A program made the position numbers and the translations under genes. Positions 23,131 to 33,915 of a stretch of DNA of 64,000 bases are shown here, piece by piece. This stretch comes from Rhizomys pruinosus (Eukaryota; Chordata; Mammalia; Rodentia; Spalacidae), in NCBI GenBank assembly GCA_009823505.1, contig VZQC01005585.1, positions 564,781-628,780 on the forward strand, read 5' to 3'. Positions within the stretch are counted from its first letter, which is position 1. Each line of letters starts with the position of its first letter. The notes under the pieces were generated by a model. It did not search any database. It was not told the origin of the DNA and saw only the letters and a program-made list of their open reading frames with translations.

Positions 23131-23401
23131 CTCACTCCACACTCGGCCCTCTATCTGATTGAGTTGGCGTCAGTCTTGTGCTTGATGCCACCATTGCCAC
23201 ATTGGTCCATGGACATAGGAAAACAGAGGCTTTCAGAACACTGGAAGCTAGCAGGTGTCAACTTAGATTTCACTTTTACTAAGCATTTGTGTCTTTTCCA
23301 AAGATGAGGTCTCTCCTCTCAGCCCCCAAGGTTTTTACTTTTGAAGCTTATTTTTCACTGCTCTTCAGCAAGCCATCCAGTCAATCTTTGCCTTTCATGT
23401 C
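23131..23401. other. No gene seen
   Basis: Possibly a decayed extension of the L1 fragment; nothing firmer. Confidence 0.35.
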
Positions 23402-23540
23402 TTTTTTTTTGGGGGGGGTCTTTTCGAGACAGGGTCTCCCTGTAGCCCCGGCTGTCCTGGAACTCACAAAGATCTGCCTGCCTCTGCCTCCCAAGTGCTA
23501 GCATTAAAGGCATGCACCACCATTAAAGGCAGGCTGCCTT
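23402..23540 (-). repeat. B1 SINE, internally shortened
   Basis: T/G-run tail, 'gagacagggtctccctgtag', then a jump from 'cctggaactcac' to 'aaagatctgcctgcctctg', so the usual 'gtagaccaggctggcc' part is missing. The head ends 'gcatgcaccaccatt', followed by a second 'aaaggca'. Confidence 0.88.
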
Positions 23541-25685
23541 TCATGTTTTTCTAATTGTACACAGGTTATTTCTGTGTTGTCAAGATGTGTCTCATTGTTC
23601 AAAAGTAATTGCCAAAGTACTTCAGATATACATATATGTTAAAATTAATAGAATAAATAGTCTATTTGGAGCAGTTTCTCTATTACTCAAATATCCAATG
23701 GCACCGCCCAAAATCTGAATATATCAGCACAGATGTTTTCTATATGGTAATTACTACCACTTATAATAATCACATGTTTAATGTGCTTAAGAGCAAGTTT
23801 GATAAGTGACTTCCAGTCACATGCTTGATTTTTTTCATGACTTCATTTAAGGTAAGCTAAATATAAAATATTGTTCAAGTAGCAATGGTTATTTCAGCCT
23901 TTAATTTATAAGACTTTAACTGTATTGAATGAGATACACATAGACATCATATCATAAAATCTGTGAACACTGAATTCTGATAACCAAAGTCACATTTAAA
24001 CCACTTAATGGTTTAAACTTTGTGGGTAATTTATCAACTTCTCTGTTGGGTTTCGTGCATTTAAGTCAACACTGTCATAATAAGAATTCAGATTTATGTT
24101 TACAATCTAGTAAGCCATTTACACAAATAATTAGAAGCTTGTAAATAATTATAGTAATTAATTGTACCAAGGAAACTGTAAAAAATAATTAGAAGTTAAG
24201 GCTTATCTATTGATTTGTCTGTTTTGTGTTCTGGAATTTTTATTTGAGATTTAGGAAGTCAAGAGATAGTATCAGAATACAGTGAGTCTGTTCCCATGAT
24301 TAAAGGTGATAAGTTTTGTTTAGCTCTACTGCATCTGTTTCTGTTGTACACAGAAGCATTTCCCTGCACACCAAATAGCAACAGCTTCTCTACTAGGGTC
24401 AAAGTCACAGCAGCCTCCTTTGGAACAGAGAAGACAGGGCAACAGATGATAAAGGAAAGCTACTAGCAGCAGTCAAAGACATGGGTAGCTACTACAATGA
24501 TCTGGACCTTCCCAAGGCATTCAGACCAGAAGCAGACCTTCATTAGAGCCATAATTTCTTTAGTAGGAAATATGCTATTCCTGTGAGTCCTGCAGAACTC
24601 AGAAGGATTTATTTTTAGGGATAGAATTGTACAAGTGCATATCCGCTTTCAGTCACTAACCTGTTCTGAGATGGAAGTAATTTCAAGATTCGTCATTCCT
24701 CCATCATCCAGAGATACACAATAGCTGAGCTTCAGCTCTATAAAATTTTAGAGAACTGAAATTTGCAAGGCATTTGTATGTATCTATCACACACCCACTA
24801 TTTCTTAAAAGATCTAATCCACCCATGGCGATTTTCAATTCAGAACTACTATTTCTGGTTTCTAATACTCAGCCTTCTAAATACAAGCAATAAATTATCT
24901 CTGAAACCTCATTTTTTACCAGTTTCCTTTACTTCATAATTTCAAGCTACCTGGACACAGCATCTTGACCCTGCTTAATGCTATTATAAGTGTTTCTCTC
25001 ACTTAAGCTCAATTATCCTCAAACATGCACATAGCTCATGTGGTTTATGTATATGTAAATATTCTTTTCTGTAAAGCACAATGCTACATATATTTTGTAT
25101 TATTCACTATATATTTTATTTTCTTGATAAAAAATTAGCCTTTTAAAGAATGATGGGTAGTCCTCAAACAACAACCAATATATATCATCTATAATGATGC
25201 TTCATTTAATCTTTTGGGTGATATTAAGGAGAAAGTCTAACATATATTTTCATAAATGTTTGTACTGAGAAAGATTAAAGTTAAATCTTAATAACAGCAA
25301 AAGGATTCCTATGGAATTATTATTTTAAAGATAGATATGTAAGATAAATTCCAAGACTTTATACCTAAAACTTTATTGCTGATAAAACTTTTATATTTTT
25401 ATCGATCCTTGAAATTGTAAAATGTCTATAGATTATGTATTGTTCTCTCTCACTCTCTCTCTCCTTCTTTCCTTCTCCCTCCATTTCTTTGTAAAAATTC
25501 ACATTTGGTGAGATACCTCTAGAATATGTTATTCGATTCCAGAACTATAACCATCTTTGATACGTATGAAGTCACTTCGGATGACCAGGTCACATAAACT
25601 TCATCTCTTAGAGTGAGTCAAAGGTTTTCATGAGCCCCACATAGCATTGCTTTGACAAAGCAGAAATCCTGACATGTTATCTTCG
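23541..25685. other. Unique sequence, no gene seen
   Basis: 2.1 kb with no young repeat, except a small CT-rich tract at 25442-25485. No splice-flanked coding exon recognised. Confidence 0.45.
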
Positions 25686-25689
25686 TATG

Positions 25690-25870
25690 TTAAACAGATT
25701 TTAGCACCAGCTGCTTGGGTTTGAATTCTGGCTCTTACACTGACTTACTTGTTGATGTTGAGCAAATTAACATCTTCACCTCATTACCTAGCCTGATAAT
25801 AGAGATGTTAATAATATTTTTCTCATGGCTATATCTATATTTTAAATGACTACAACATTAGCATCTGGCA
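25690..25870 (+). repeat. MIR SINE
   Basis: 'gggtttgaattctggctct', 'gatgttgagcaaatt', 'cttcacctcattacc' and 'gataatagagatgttaataa' follow the MIR core and 3' order (loss-of-detail copy). MIRs predate placental radiation. Confidence 0.6.
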
Positions 25871-26540
25871 TATATAAGTAGTGTATAAGCTCCAGTTGTT
25901 AACATTATCATTATTATTCAGTGGGTAAAGGTCGTGTAAGATAGTAATAATTGTCAGTCTATTCCTAGGGAGCAAGATAAGAATAGAAAAGTAGTCAGTT
26001 ACTCTGTATGCTGAATGTTTGAAGTAGCAACACATCAAAAACTGTTTAAAAAAGAAATTGTCTATCTGATTGAATAGGTTGTTCAGTTGTTAAAGGCATC
26101 CTTACCTTTCCCAGATACACTCTTCAGTTCAAATTAAATTTCAGTGCTCCCTAGAGTTGTAGAAAGCTATTAAAGGCCCTCTTTCTACTATAATTATCCC
26201 AGCACTTTAAATGAAAAACCTTTCTATTGTTCTTGGTGTCAGCATCACATTACTTCAAGAAGCTAAACTCTTCACCACCATCAACCCCGACGACTCCAAT
26301 CTTTTATCTGACAGAGCTACCCACAACCACATTTTAGACCTTGTCACTACTTTGACCTAGTTCTTGAGCCCAGTTATCAGACCAGGGTTTATATCTTACG
26401 ATGTGTTTCAGTCTTCCATCACAGTGGAAACTGATCTTTACCCTCAGCACACACTCCACATTCTCTGACTGCCCTCCCATTCCACTTCCTGCCCTCCTTG
26501 CCTTCCCTTCTCTATATCTGATCCACTCACAGTGAGTAGT
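25871..26540. other. No gene seen
   Basis: Diverged sequence ending in the pyrimidine-rich part 26460-26520. No family recognised. Confidence 0.45.
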
Positions 26541-26546
26541 AGGGTG

Positions 26547-26938
26547 TGTGGGGCAGCAATCTTGGACTCAGATATAACTTGATCATGTGCAGATTACCAG
26601 TCTTCTTAGCACACTAGGCAGAGCAAAGGATACAAGACACTCCCTAATTTCGGCTAGCACAAGCTCAGGAGTCAGAAGTCAGCGTGCTTGTCAGCATGCC
26701 CCTTTTCTGAATATGCCCCACGAATTGGGATGAACTCTCATGGGGTGGAGGTCTAAGACTGGCCACTGGGAGGTGATGTCACGCAATGTAGGGGTCGCCC
26801 ATCCCCTACATATATAAGCTGCTTGTTGCATAGAATAAATGTGTTTGCACACTCTAATTTGGTCCTCAGGATGTTACTGGAGTAACTCCATCCCCTACCC
26901 TCTTTAGCCTGTTCAACAGAGGGGTCAGTGGCCCCACA
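26547..26938 (+). mobile_element. ERVK-type solo LTR
   Basis: 392 bp that begins TGTGGGGC and ends GCCCCACA, a perfect 8-base terminal inverted repeat. It is flanked by AGGGTG (26541-26546) and AGGATG (26939-26944), a 6-base target duplication with one mismatch, as ERVK elements make. Inside, in the right order, are a TATA box TATATAAG (26811-26818) and an AATAAA signal (26834-26839). No internal retroviral sequence remains, so this is the product of LTR-LTR recombination. I do not recognise the family name. Confidence 0.75.
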
Positions 26939-26944
26939 AGGATG

Positions 26945-27120
26945 CAAGGAGACTTCTCACAAAGGAAGAAAACACTGTTAGACAGAGCTGGAATCAGACC
27001 ATTTACTTTGAGAATCAATAGTAGATGAAATAAAGCAAAATATAGACAACCACCATAAAATGATGCAGTGTATCAGATGTGAGGCAAGGGAAGCAGAGAC
27101 GGGAAAAATCATGAAAGCAG
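26945..27120. other. No gene seen
   Basis: Short plain stretch between the LTR and a SINE. Confidence 0.5.
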
Positions 27121-27240
27121 ACTGGGTGGAGGGTATGTTAGTGTACACCTGTGCTGCCAGGCGTTAGAAGGCTGAGACAGGTGGATCACTGAAAGTTCAA
27201 GGCCAGTCTAGGCTACAAAGGGTTCCAGGCCTGGGTCCAG
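27121..27240 (+). repeat. B1-related SINE, old
   Basis: 'gaaggctgagacaggtggat', 'ttcaaggccagtctaggcta' match the B1 body, but the head is diverged. Confidence 0.6.
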
Positions 27241-27345
27241 AGTGAGATGTGATGAAGGGGGAAGTTGAATGGGGTAAATTTAGGGGTGGATATGATCAAG
27301 ACACATTCTATACAGTATAAAAATTTTAAAGGGTAAGTTAAAAAA
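27241..27345 (+). repeat. L1-like 3' terminus, sense
   Basis: G-rich 'gaagggggaagttgaatggg', then 'gatcaagacacattctatac' and an A-rich end. It resembles the sense 3' ends at 13257-13340 and 48230-48300. Confidence 0.4.
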
Positions 27346-27424
27346 AATTAAAATAACCAAATTCAAAAAGGAAGTAGGGGTTCAAGACATGGTGGAATGT
27401 GGAATCATTTGCTAATGACACGTT

Positions 27425-28115
27425 TTGTTTTTAGTAGATTTTACTGACCTTTGTGCATTTCATACAGAACATCATAATCATCTTTATATCCCCTTCCCAA
27501 TTGGCACCCTCCCATATTCCCCTTACTGGACTTCGTACAGTCTGTCATTTGTGTTAAGGCCTATCTTGTTAAGTTAGTATCCCTAGGCATCCCTCAGAGC
27601 AAGTTCATCCACTGGGCTCTAGTCAGCCTATCTAGAGTCCCCCCTCCCCCATTTAAGAATATCAGGTCTTCTTCACCCAGCAGTAAATCAGCTGCTAATA
27701 ATTCTTCAACTAAGATTGGGGCCTGTGGTTTGTCTCCACAGTTCTGTGCTGGGTTTTGGTGTGCATGGGTCTTTTGCATGTTGGCATCATTATGGTAGGA
27801 TCCTGCGAGCAAGGTCCCAGGAGCCTGTGGGAGTTTATTTCCATATGGTCATGCACCTCCTCCTCATCTCTTAGAATCTCTCTGGCCATTCTTCCCCAAT
27901 GGTCCCTGAGTTCTGGGTGGGTGGAGTTTACTACAGAAGTCCTGTCCAAGAACCCACACTCTATAGGCCTTTATTCTCTACACTTTGGACATTTGTGATC
28001 TTTTGTGTTCTTTGACCTCTGTTGTATGAGGAACACTCATCTATGAGAATTGAGAGATAGATTAGTGTTCTCTTTACTTCTTGTATGTTTCTGTGAGCCT
28101 TAGGTGTAGATTAAG
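27425..28115 (-). repeat. Lx-like L1 3' region
   Basis: The cleanest reverse copy in the window: 'tttcatacagaacatcataa', 'ctttatatccccttcccaat', 'ctgtcatttgtgttaaggcc', 'agtcagcctatctagagtcc', 'ttctgtgctgggttttggtg', 'tcttccccaatggtccctga' and 'gagccttaggtgtag'. It serves as reference for the order of blocks in the other copies. Confidence 0.65.
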
Positions 28116-28139
28116 CATATAGTACCTTTACATGAATCC

Positions 28140-28460
28140 ATGTGTATAGCTGAAGGCTATATAACAAGAAACAGTACCAGACAAGAGAAATTTTTCTTTG
28201 AGTCCTTGGCCAGGGCAGTCCAAGAGAATCCCCAAATTACACAGACTATTCCCACAGCCCTTGATGGCCTCACAGAACTTGAAGATAAGTATCCATTGCT
28301 GAAGACAGGACATACATTGAACCAGTGATTTGGAGCCATGGGGCTGGAGCTAACCTGGAAGCCCCTTCCTCTGATGGCCAGCTCTCATAGTTCTGAAGAA
28401 CACAACACAAGCTGCTAAGGGAAAGCATCAAGTATGCCAGTCACCACTCATCAGAGAAGC
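28140..28460 (+). repeat. Lx-like L1 piece, sense
   Basis: 'ggcagtccaagagaatcccc' to 'ctgaagacaggacatacatt' matches the reverse strand of 50460-50640. Both can be read without stops for about 60 codons, but the frame has no start and no further extent. Confidence 0.5.
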
Positions 28461-29384
28461 TTGGAGAAGATGGAGATTATTACAGAGTTTGGCAACTGTT
28501 TATACACAAAGATTATCTGTGAATTGCCCAAACCTAAGTGGCACATCTACAAAGCACATACTTCTTAATGAAGGCCAAGACCAACTCAGAAGTCTTAGAA
28601 GTTGCATTACTCTTGATTTCAGGAGTTGTGAGAGCTGAAGGAGCCATACAAAATCATGGGTCTGCTGTCAGCTTTCACAGGAGATCTTGCATTCTCCTAG
28701 TCTTCAGTGGCTTTACATTTTGGGCTATGTCTATCTCACAGTAACACAAGTCAATTGTTTCCCATAATCTACTATTTATACTCTGATTTTCATGCTTGTC
28801 TGTGTGTGTGTGTGTGTGTACATTCATTAGATAATGGCTAATGGGTTTACCACATATACGAATTATTCAGCAATAATTTTACTCATATATTGTGCAGTCT
28901 TCATTACATTATATCATTATTCCTGTAAATTCCAGATATTCTTTATTTTAATACACAACTACACAATTAGAAGCTTCAGAACAGAAAAAGTTTAAAGTGA
29001 TTAAGAAAAGAAGAAAAGTAAATATTTTGGCAACATATGATTAAGGCTTAGCTACTATCAGTGTGTGTTGATTAGAGAGCTAGGGAAGGTTGGAACTCTC
29101 AGATACTGTACATGTTTGGGGCTCAGGTTTGCTCTCCTTGGCCACAATACAACTCAATGTGCACTGGGACAACCAAAAAATAAAAATGAAGAACACTTAC
29201 AGAGTAAGGAAGATGCTGCTTCTGATTATATGTTCCTGATTATATGTTCCTGCAACAAAGAATGTGTGTGTGTGTGTGTGTGTAAGCATGCACATTTCTG
29301 TCTGTATTAAATTCAGTAGGCTAAAGAGCTTCCTGGACTGAAAGGTGATGAAGACATGAGTGTACTTGGAAGTTGTTACTTAGA
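28461..29384. other. No gene seen; two (TG)n tracts
   Basis: (TG)n at 28800-28818 and 29263-29283. The rest is unrecognised and may be further L1 decay on the left. Confidence 0.45.
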
Positions 29385-30425
29385 ACACTTTTTTGGTATT
29401 TCTTTATTTTTTATTTTTTATTGATGTTTTGTATATTTCATATATCATTTTTCAATTCAGTTCAGGCATATTCCCCTTTCCCTTCCCCCCACCCTACCCC
29501 ACCCCATCCCAGATCATGCATTCTGCCATAACTGTCCTGCATCTTTCTCTCGATCTTTTTTTTTTGTGTGTTTAGAAATTCACGTTTTCCTTCATTAATT
29601 TTATATTACTCTAAAATTTGGATACATACTCTCTACCCTAATACAGTAATTACAGAGTCTGAAAATATTTGGTGGGTGGATTCTAGAGCCCATTGAGAGA
29701 TTCACATTATAACAACATAGTTACTTTCAGATAAACAGAAATATAACCATAATGTCATTCAGCCTGCTTTTCGTCTGGGAGATTTTGTGTTAGCATCCAC
29801 AAATGAGGCAAACCATTCTCCATGTGTCTTTCTGGGACTGTTACTTCACTCAGCATAATGGCTTCGAGCTCTATCCATTTACCTGCAAAGTTCATAATGC
29901 CATCTTTCTTTACCGCTGAATAGTACTCCATTGTGTAGCTGTACCATATTTTTGTCATCCAGTTGTCTGTTGAGGAGCATTTGGGTTGGTTCCAGCTCTT
30001 CACTATTGTGAAGAGAGCTGCAATAAACATGGATGTGCATGTATCTTTGCAGTAGGATGAGTCTTTGGGTTATATACCCAGGAATGGTATGACTGGGTCA
30101 GGTGGCAGGTTCATTTTGAGTCTTTTAAGGGTTCTCCACACTGCTTTCCACAGTGGTTGTCCAAGTTTATATTCCCACCATCAGTGGATGAGTGTTCCCC
30201 TTTCCCCACAACCCTTCCAGCATCTGTTGTCTTTTGTTTTCTTGACCTTAGCTAGCAGTACTGGAGTGAGATGATATCTGAGAGTACTTTTAATTTGCAT
30301 TTCTTTAGTTATTAACGATATTGAACACTTTTTAAGGTGTTTCTCAGCCATCTTTAATTTCTCACTGGCGAAGACTCTGTTCAGCTCTTTACTCCATTTT
30401 TTGGGGGGAGAATCAAAATTTGGAC
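29385..30425 (-). mobile_element. 5'-truncated L1 with ORF2 C-terminus
   Basis: The reverse strand reads as the last part of an L1 with 3' UTR. A 91-codon frame at 29755-30030 contains WNQPKCSSTDNW and YTMEYYSAVKKDGIM, the conserved end of mammalian L1 ORF2. Upstream on the same strand (30181-30425) another frame carries more ORF2-like sequence, separated by stops. The 3' UTR ends in the G-rich tract (29478-29515 on the reverse strand) and 'aacatcaataaaaaataa'. 5' truncated and dead. Confidence 0.8.
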
Positions 30426-30427
30426 AT

Positions 30428-30500
30428 AGATACTTGCAAATTGGTTTTACATGAATGTTACTTACATTCATTGCTTATGCTTAATAATTTCAAAAAAAAA
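30428..30500 (+). repeat. Fragment of the 1.54-kb element family
   Basis: 'acttgcaaattggttttaca' with 'tgaatgttacttacattcat' matches 4400-4460 and 15432-15490. It shows the family has an older third member, abutting the L1 in the opposite orientation. Confidence 0.55.
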
Positions 30501-30591
30501 ATGCACCAATTACCTAATTGAGTAACGTCAATGTTATATGAAAACAACTGTGCTATTATGTTGTAAAATCCCTTAAAAAAAATAAACGAAG

Positions 30592-30949
30592 TGTGGTGGT
30601 TTGAATGAGTGTCCCCCATAGGCTGTAAGTATTCAGACATTTGTCTCCAGTTGGTGGCACTGTTTTTGGAGGTCTTAGAAGGTGTGGCCGTGCTGGAGGA
30701 AGTGTGTTGTTGGGGGCAGGCTTAGTGAGTTTTAACAAGCCTCATGGTCTACAGTTGCTCTCTCTGCTTCCTGTGCTCTTTGCGAGATGTGACCCTCGGT
30801 TCACTGCTCCAGTCTCCAGCCGCCATGCCTCCCGCCACAATGGATTCTAATTCCCTGGAACCGTCAATCATAAGCTCAAATAAACTCTTCCTTTTATAAG
30901 TTCCTTGGTCATGGTGTTTTATCACAGCAACAGAAAAGTGACTAATACA
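30592..30949 (+). mobile_element. MaLR solo LTR
   Basis: 358 bp starting TGTGGTGGTTTGAATGAG and ending GTGACTAATACA. Its layout follows MaLR LTRs of the MT/ORR1/THE1 type: 'ggtggcactgt', 'catgcctcccgcca', 'aaataaactcttcc' (polyadenylation signal) and 'ttggtcatggtgttttatca'. Flanks CGAAG (30587-30591) and CGACG (30950-30954) are a 5-base target duplication with one mismatch, as expected for the ERVL/MaLR class. No internal region remains. Confidence 0.82.
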
Positions 30950-31026
30950 CGACGGGGAAAAAAAAAAACAAAAGACAAAAATAAGCTGGAGTAAAGTGCT
31001 GAACAGAGTTTTTTGTTGTGTTAGTT

Positions 31027-31029
<3 letters not shown>

Positions 31030-31061
<32 letters not shown>

Positions 31062-31203
31062 GTATTTTTGAGACAGGGTCTCCCTTTAGTCCCAGCTAGC
31101 CTAGAGCTCACTCTGTAGACCAGGCTGGCCTTGAACTCACAGAGATCTGCCTGGGTCTGCCTCCTGATTGCTAGGATTAAAGGCATGCACCACCACACCC
31201 TGC
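31030..31203 (-). repeat. B1 SINE with long poly(A) tail
   Basis: Poly(T) 31029-31061 is the tail in reverse; then 'gagacagggtctcccttta', 'gtagaccaggctggccttg', and the head 'gcaccaccacaccctgc'. It abuts the tail of the RPS2 pseudogene. Confidence 0.92.
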
Positions 31204-31219
31204 TACTTAGAACTTTTCT

Positions 31220-32198
31220 TTTTTTCTTTTTTATTTAACAGACTTTTCACTTTATTGAGACAGGGTCTCCCTATAGCCTCAGCTGGACTTGATACCCCAC
31301 CACACCAGGCTCACTTTATTTTTTTTTTCATAAAAAAAGCTCTATGTAGTGGCCACAGCTGGAGCCTTGGTTCTCTGTACTGAGACTCTGGTCAGTGGAT
31401 TTCTGATAGGGAGACTTTGTGAAGGCTGTCTCTTTCCAAAGGTCAGGAGTCAGGTAGCTGTAGGTCTTAGAGACGGCATCAAATATAGCCTTGGCAAAAT
31501 TGCCGAGGGTGGCAGTGCAGCCCCTGGCTGATGTGTAGCAGTCATCAATACCAGCCATCATCAACAACTTCTTGGGAACAGGAGCAGAGACAATGCCAGT
31601 ACCTCTGGGGGTAGGGATGAGGCGCACCAGTACAGAGCCACAGCGGGCTGTCACCTTGCATGGGACGGTGTGGGCCTTGCCAATCTTGTTTCCCCAGTAC
31701 AATGGAAAGCTTGGCCAAGATGACGGCCCCTCGAATTGCAGTGGCGACCTCCTTGGAGCATTTAACATCCAGACCAACATCACTGTTGTAGTCCCCAATG
31801 GTGACAAAAGCCTTGAACCTCATCCGTTGGCCAGCCCGGGTCTGCTTCTGCATTGGCATGATCTTTAACACCTCATCCTTAAGGGATGCTCCCAGGAAGA
31901 AGTCAATAATCTCAGGTTCCTTAATAGGTAGTGAGAACAGGTAGATCTCCTCCAGGGATTTGATCTTCATGTCCTGGTCCAGGTTGCCCAGTTTGGTGAC
32001 TGAGATCCACTCCTTGTCTTCAGCTTTGCCTCCACGAGCCCCGAGGCCCAACCGCAGCCCCACCGCAGCCCCACCGCGACCCTGGCCACTGCCTGACCAC
32101 GGGCCCAGAGACCACTATCAAATCCTCAAGGGAAGCCACCACGGCCTCCCAAGCCTGGGCCCCCAGGTCCTCCAGGCCGTTCCAAGGATGAAGAGAAC
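31220..32198 (-). pseudogene. Rps2-ps: Processed pseudogene of ribosomal protein S2
   Basis: The reverse strand carries, without introns, nearly the whole RPS2 message. One frame (about 31720-32045) reads [20 protein letters not shown] and later [12 protein letters not shown] and [21 protein letters not shown] second frame (31328-31700) reads [16 protein letters not shown] and ends past [19 protein letters not shown] and [23 protein letters not shown]2 is a core protein of the small ribosomal subunit. The two frames meet near 31700 at a deletion of about 17 bases, which removes residues before YWGN. The start codon region and glycine-rich N-terminus (32046-32190) are mutated and cut short. 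The 3' UTR signal AATAAA and an A-rich tail (31220-31245) are present. ACTTTTCT at 31212-31219 and 32199-32206 is the probable target duplication. Not functional. Confidence 0.92.
31257..31310 (-). repeat. B1 fragment inserted in the pseudogene tail
   Basis: 54 bases with B1 ends ('gagacagggtctccctatag' and 'ccaccacaccaggc') but no middle. They are flanked by TCACTTTATT at 31247-31256 and 31311-31320, a 10-base target duplication that splits the RPS2 polyadenylation region. Confidence 0.75.
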
Positions 32199-32206
32199 AC
32201 TTTTCT

Positions 32207-33505
32207 AATAACATTCTGCAGCTATATTTAATGAGAAAAATTCTGGCAGCAATTAATTTGGGCAGAAATCCCAAAATTGACTGGTTTTATTTTCTCAGCA
32301 AACGTTTTTTGCAGTTTTAATTTTCACCTCCTCGTGTGGTTTATTCATTTTCCCCATGCTCCTGCATTGAGCATTTTCCGTGATGAGCTGGATTTCATTG
32401 TGGGAGACTGGCAGATTCCCAGGCAAGCTATATAGTCATACTTTCTCCTTAGACCCTTTAACTCAACTTTCACATACATTCTCTGAGTTTCTTAATAATT
32501 TCTGTTACATAATTTAAAACTTATTATGTGTTCTTTAAAAGAGAAGAGAGAAGCAACGTGAACCATTAAATGTAGCTATTGGATTTGGCAACATTACTTC
32601 AAGGCAAAGTTGTTAAAAAGTGCTGAGTGATGCCCACTGTGTATGTCATGTTAAATGTTAAATATTTGTGAAGCTGGTCATTTTAATATAAAACAACATG
32701 TTTCTTCTTGGGAACCTGGGAGTTTTAGTTTCAGGGAATAATACAAATCTAATAAACAGTTCTGCAAAAATTTTGAAAAGATCTGCTACTGTTAGGAAAT
32801 CACATGCTTCTGCTGCTTAGAAATAGCTTGTACTTTTTCCATCCACATGTGAAGGCCTGTAAAAAGCTTGCCTGTTCGTAAAAGTATACATTCTATCATT
32901 CTTCAAACAGATGAACTTGAGATTCTTGATATGAAATCAAAATAGGTAATGGTTAATCTACAGATTCATTGGTTAAGGGCTAGAAGCTGATGCTGAGTTA
33001 TTGGAAAGTAGTAATAATTAAATTATAGCCATGTAGTTGTAACAGTTTTTTTAAAGTAACTTTGAAAACAGATTAAAAGATGCTTACCTTTATAGTTTGA
33101 GTCAAGGCTTTTAGTGTAGAAAGCAATAAATATTGGGAAAGTTACACAAACTTGTAAACTGTGAAGACTCCACATTATGGAATTGTAGAACAAATTTCAA
33201 TATATCTTTTACTGCTTTTTAAATTTGCTTATTCTTCACTTGTGATCTTTTCCTCCCATAACTTTCCACTACTGCACTTGAGTTTAAATAACACGAATCT
33301 ACAAAAACTTCTACTTGTAAGGGTTAATTAAATTCTTTGTGGTTCCTGGATGTTACTATTTTAATATGCATGGGAAAGAGCAGAATAACATTTAAAGACT
33401 GATTTTTAAATTTTCACCTTTTGAATAAAGGAGTGAAAGAGGCCTCATAAACATAGTTTCTCCAGTTACAGTGCACTTACAGAATTAGGTTTTGAATCTG
33501 AGGAT
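32207..33505. other. Repeat-poor unique sequence
   Basis: 1.3 kb with no repeat and no coding exon I can see. It is AT-rich with several AT-rich boxes and may contain conserved non-coding sequence. Confidence 0.45.
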
Positions 33506-33520
33506 AAAGAAACAATTGAG

Positions 33521-33760
33521 GGGCTGGAGAGATGGCCTAGTGGTTAGGAGCGCCAATGCTCTTGCAGAGGACCCGAGTTCGATCCCCAGCACCCACATGG
33601 CAGCCGAGAGCCCTCTGAAATTCCAGTTCCAGGAGAACTCCAGTTCCAGGGGAATCGACACCCTCTTCTGACCTCCGCAGCATTGCATGACACGGGTGCA
33701 CAAACTTGCATGCAGACAGTACATTCATACACATACAGAAATAAATAAAATTTAAAAAAA
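33521..33760 (+). repeat. B2 SINE, young copy
   Basis: Head 'gggctggagagatggcctag', tail ending in A-rich sequence. Flanked by the 15-base duplication AAAGAAACAATTGAG at 33506-33520 and 33761-33775, without mismatch, so a recent insertion. Confidence 0.95.
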
Positions 33761-33789
33761 AAAGAAACAATTGAGAATGTTCCCTGCCT

Positions 33790-33915
33790 TTTGAGACAAG
33801 GTCTTTATGTAGCCCTAGATGCCCTGGAACTCATTTTGGCCTTGATCTCAGAGATCTGCCTGCCTCTGCCTCCTGAGTACTGGGACTAAAGGCATGTGAC
33901 ACCATGCCTGGCTGA
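33790..33915 (-). repeat. B1 SINE, diverged
   Basis: 'ttgagacaaggtctttatgt', then a shortened middle, 'gagatctgcctgcctctgcc' and 'catgtgacaccatgcctgg'. Confidence 0.85.

Noticed and set aside
31328..32063. Functional RPS2 gene
   Set aside because: Intronless, with a frame-shifting deletion, a ruined N-terminus and an A-rich tail between target duplications: a processed pseudogene.
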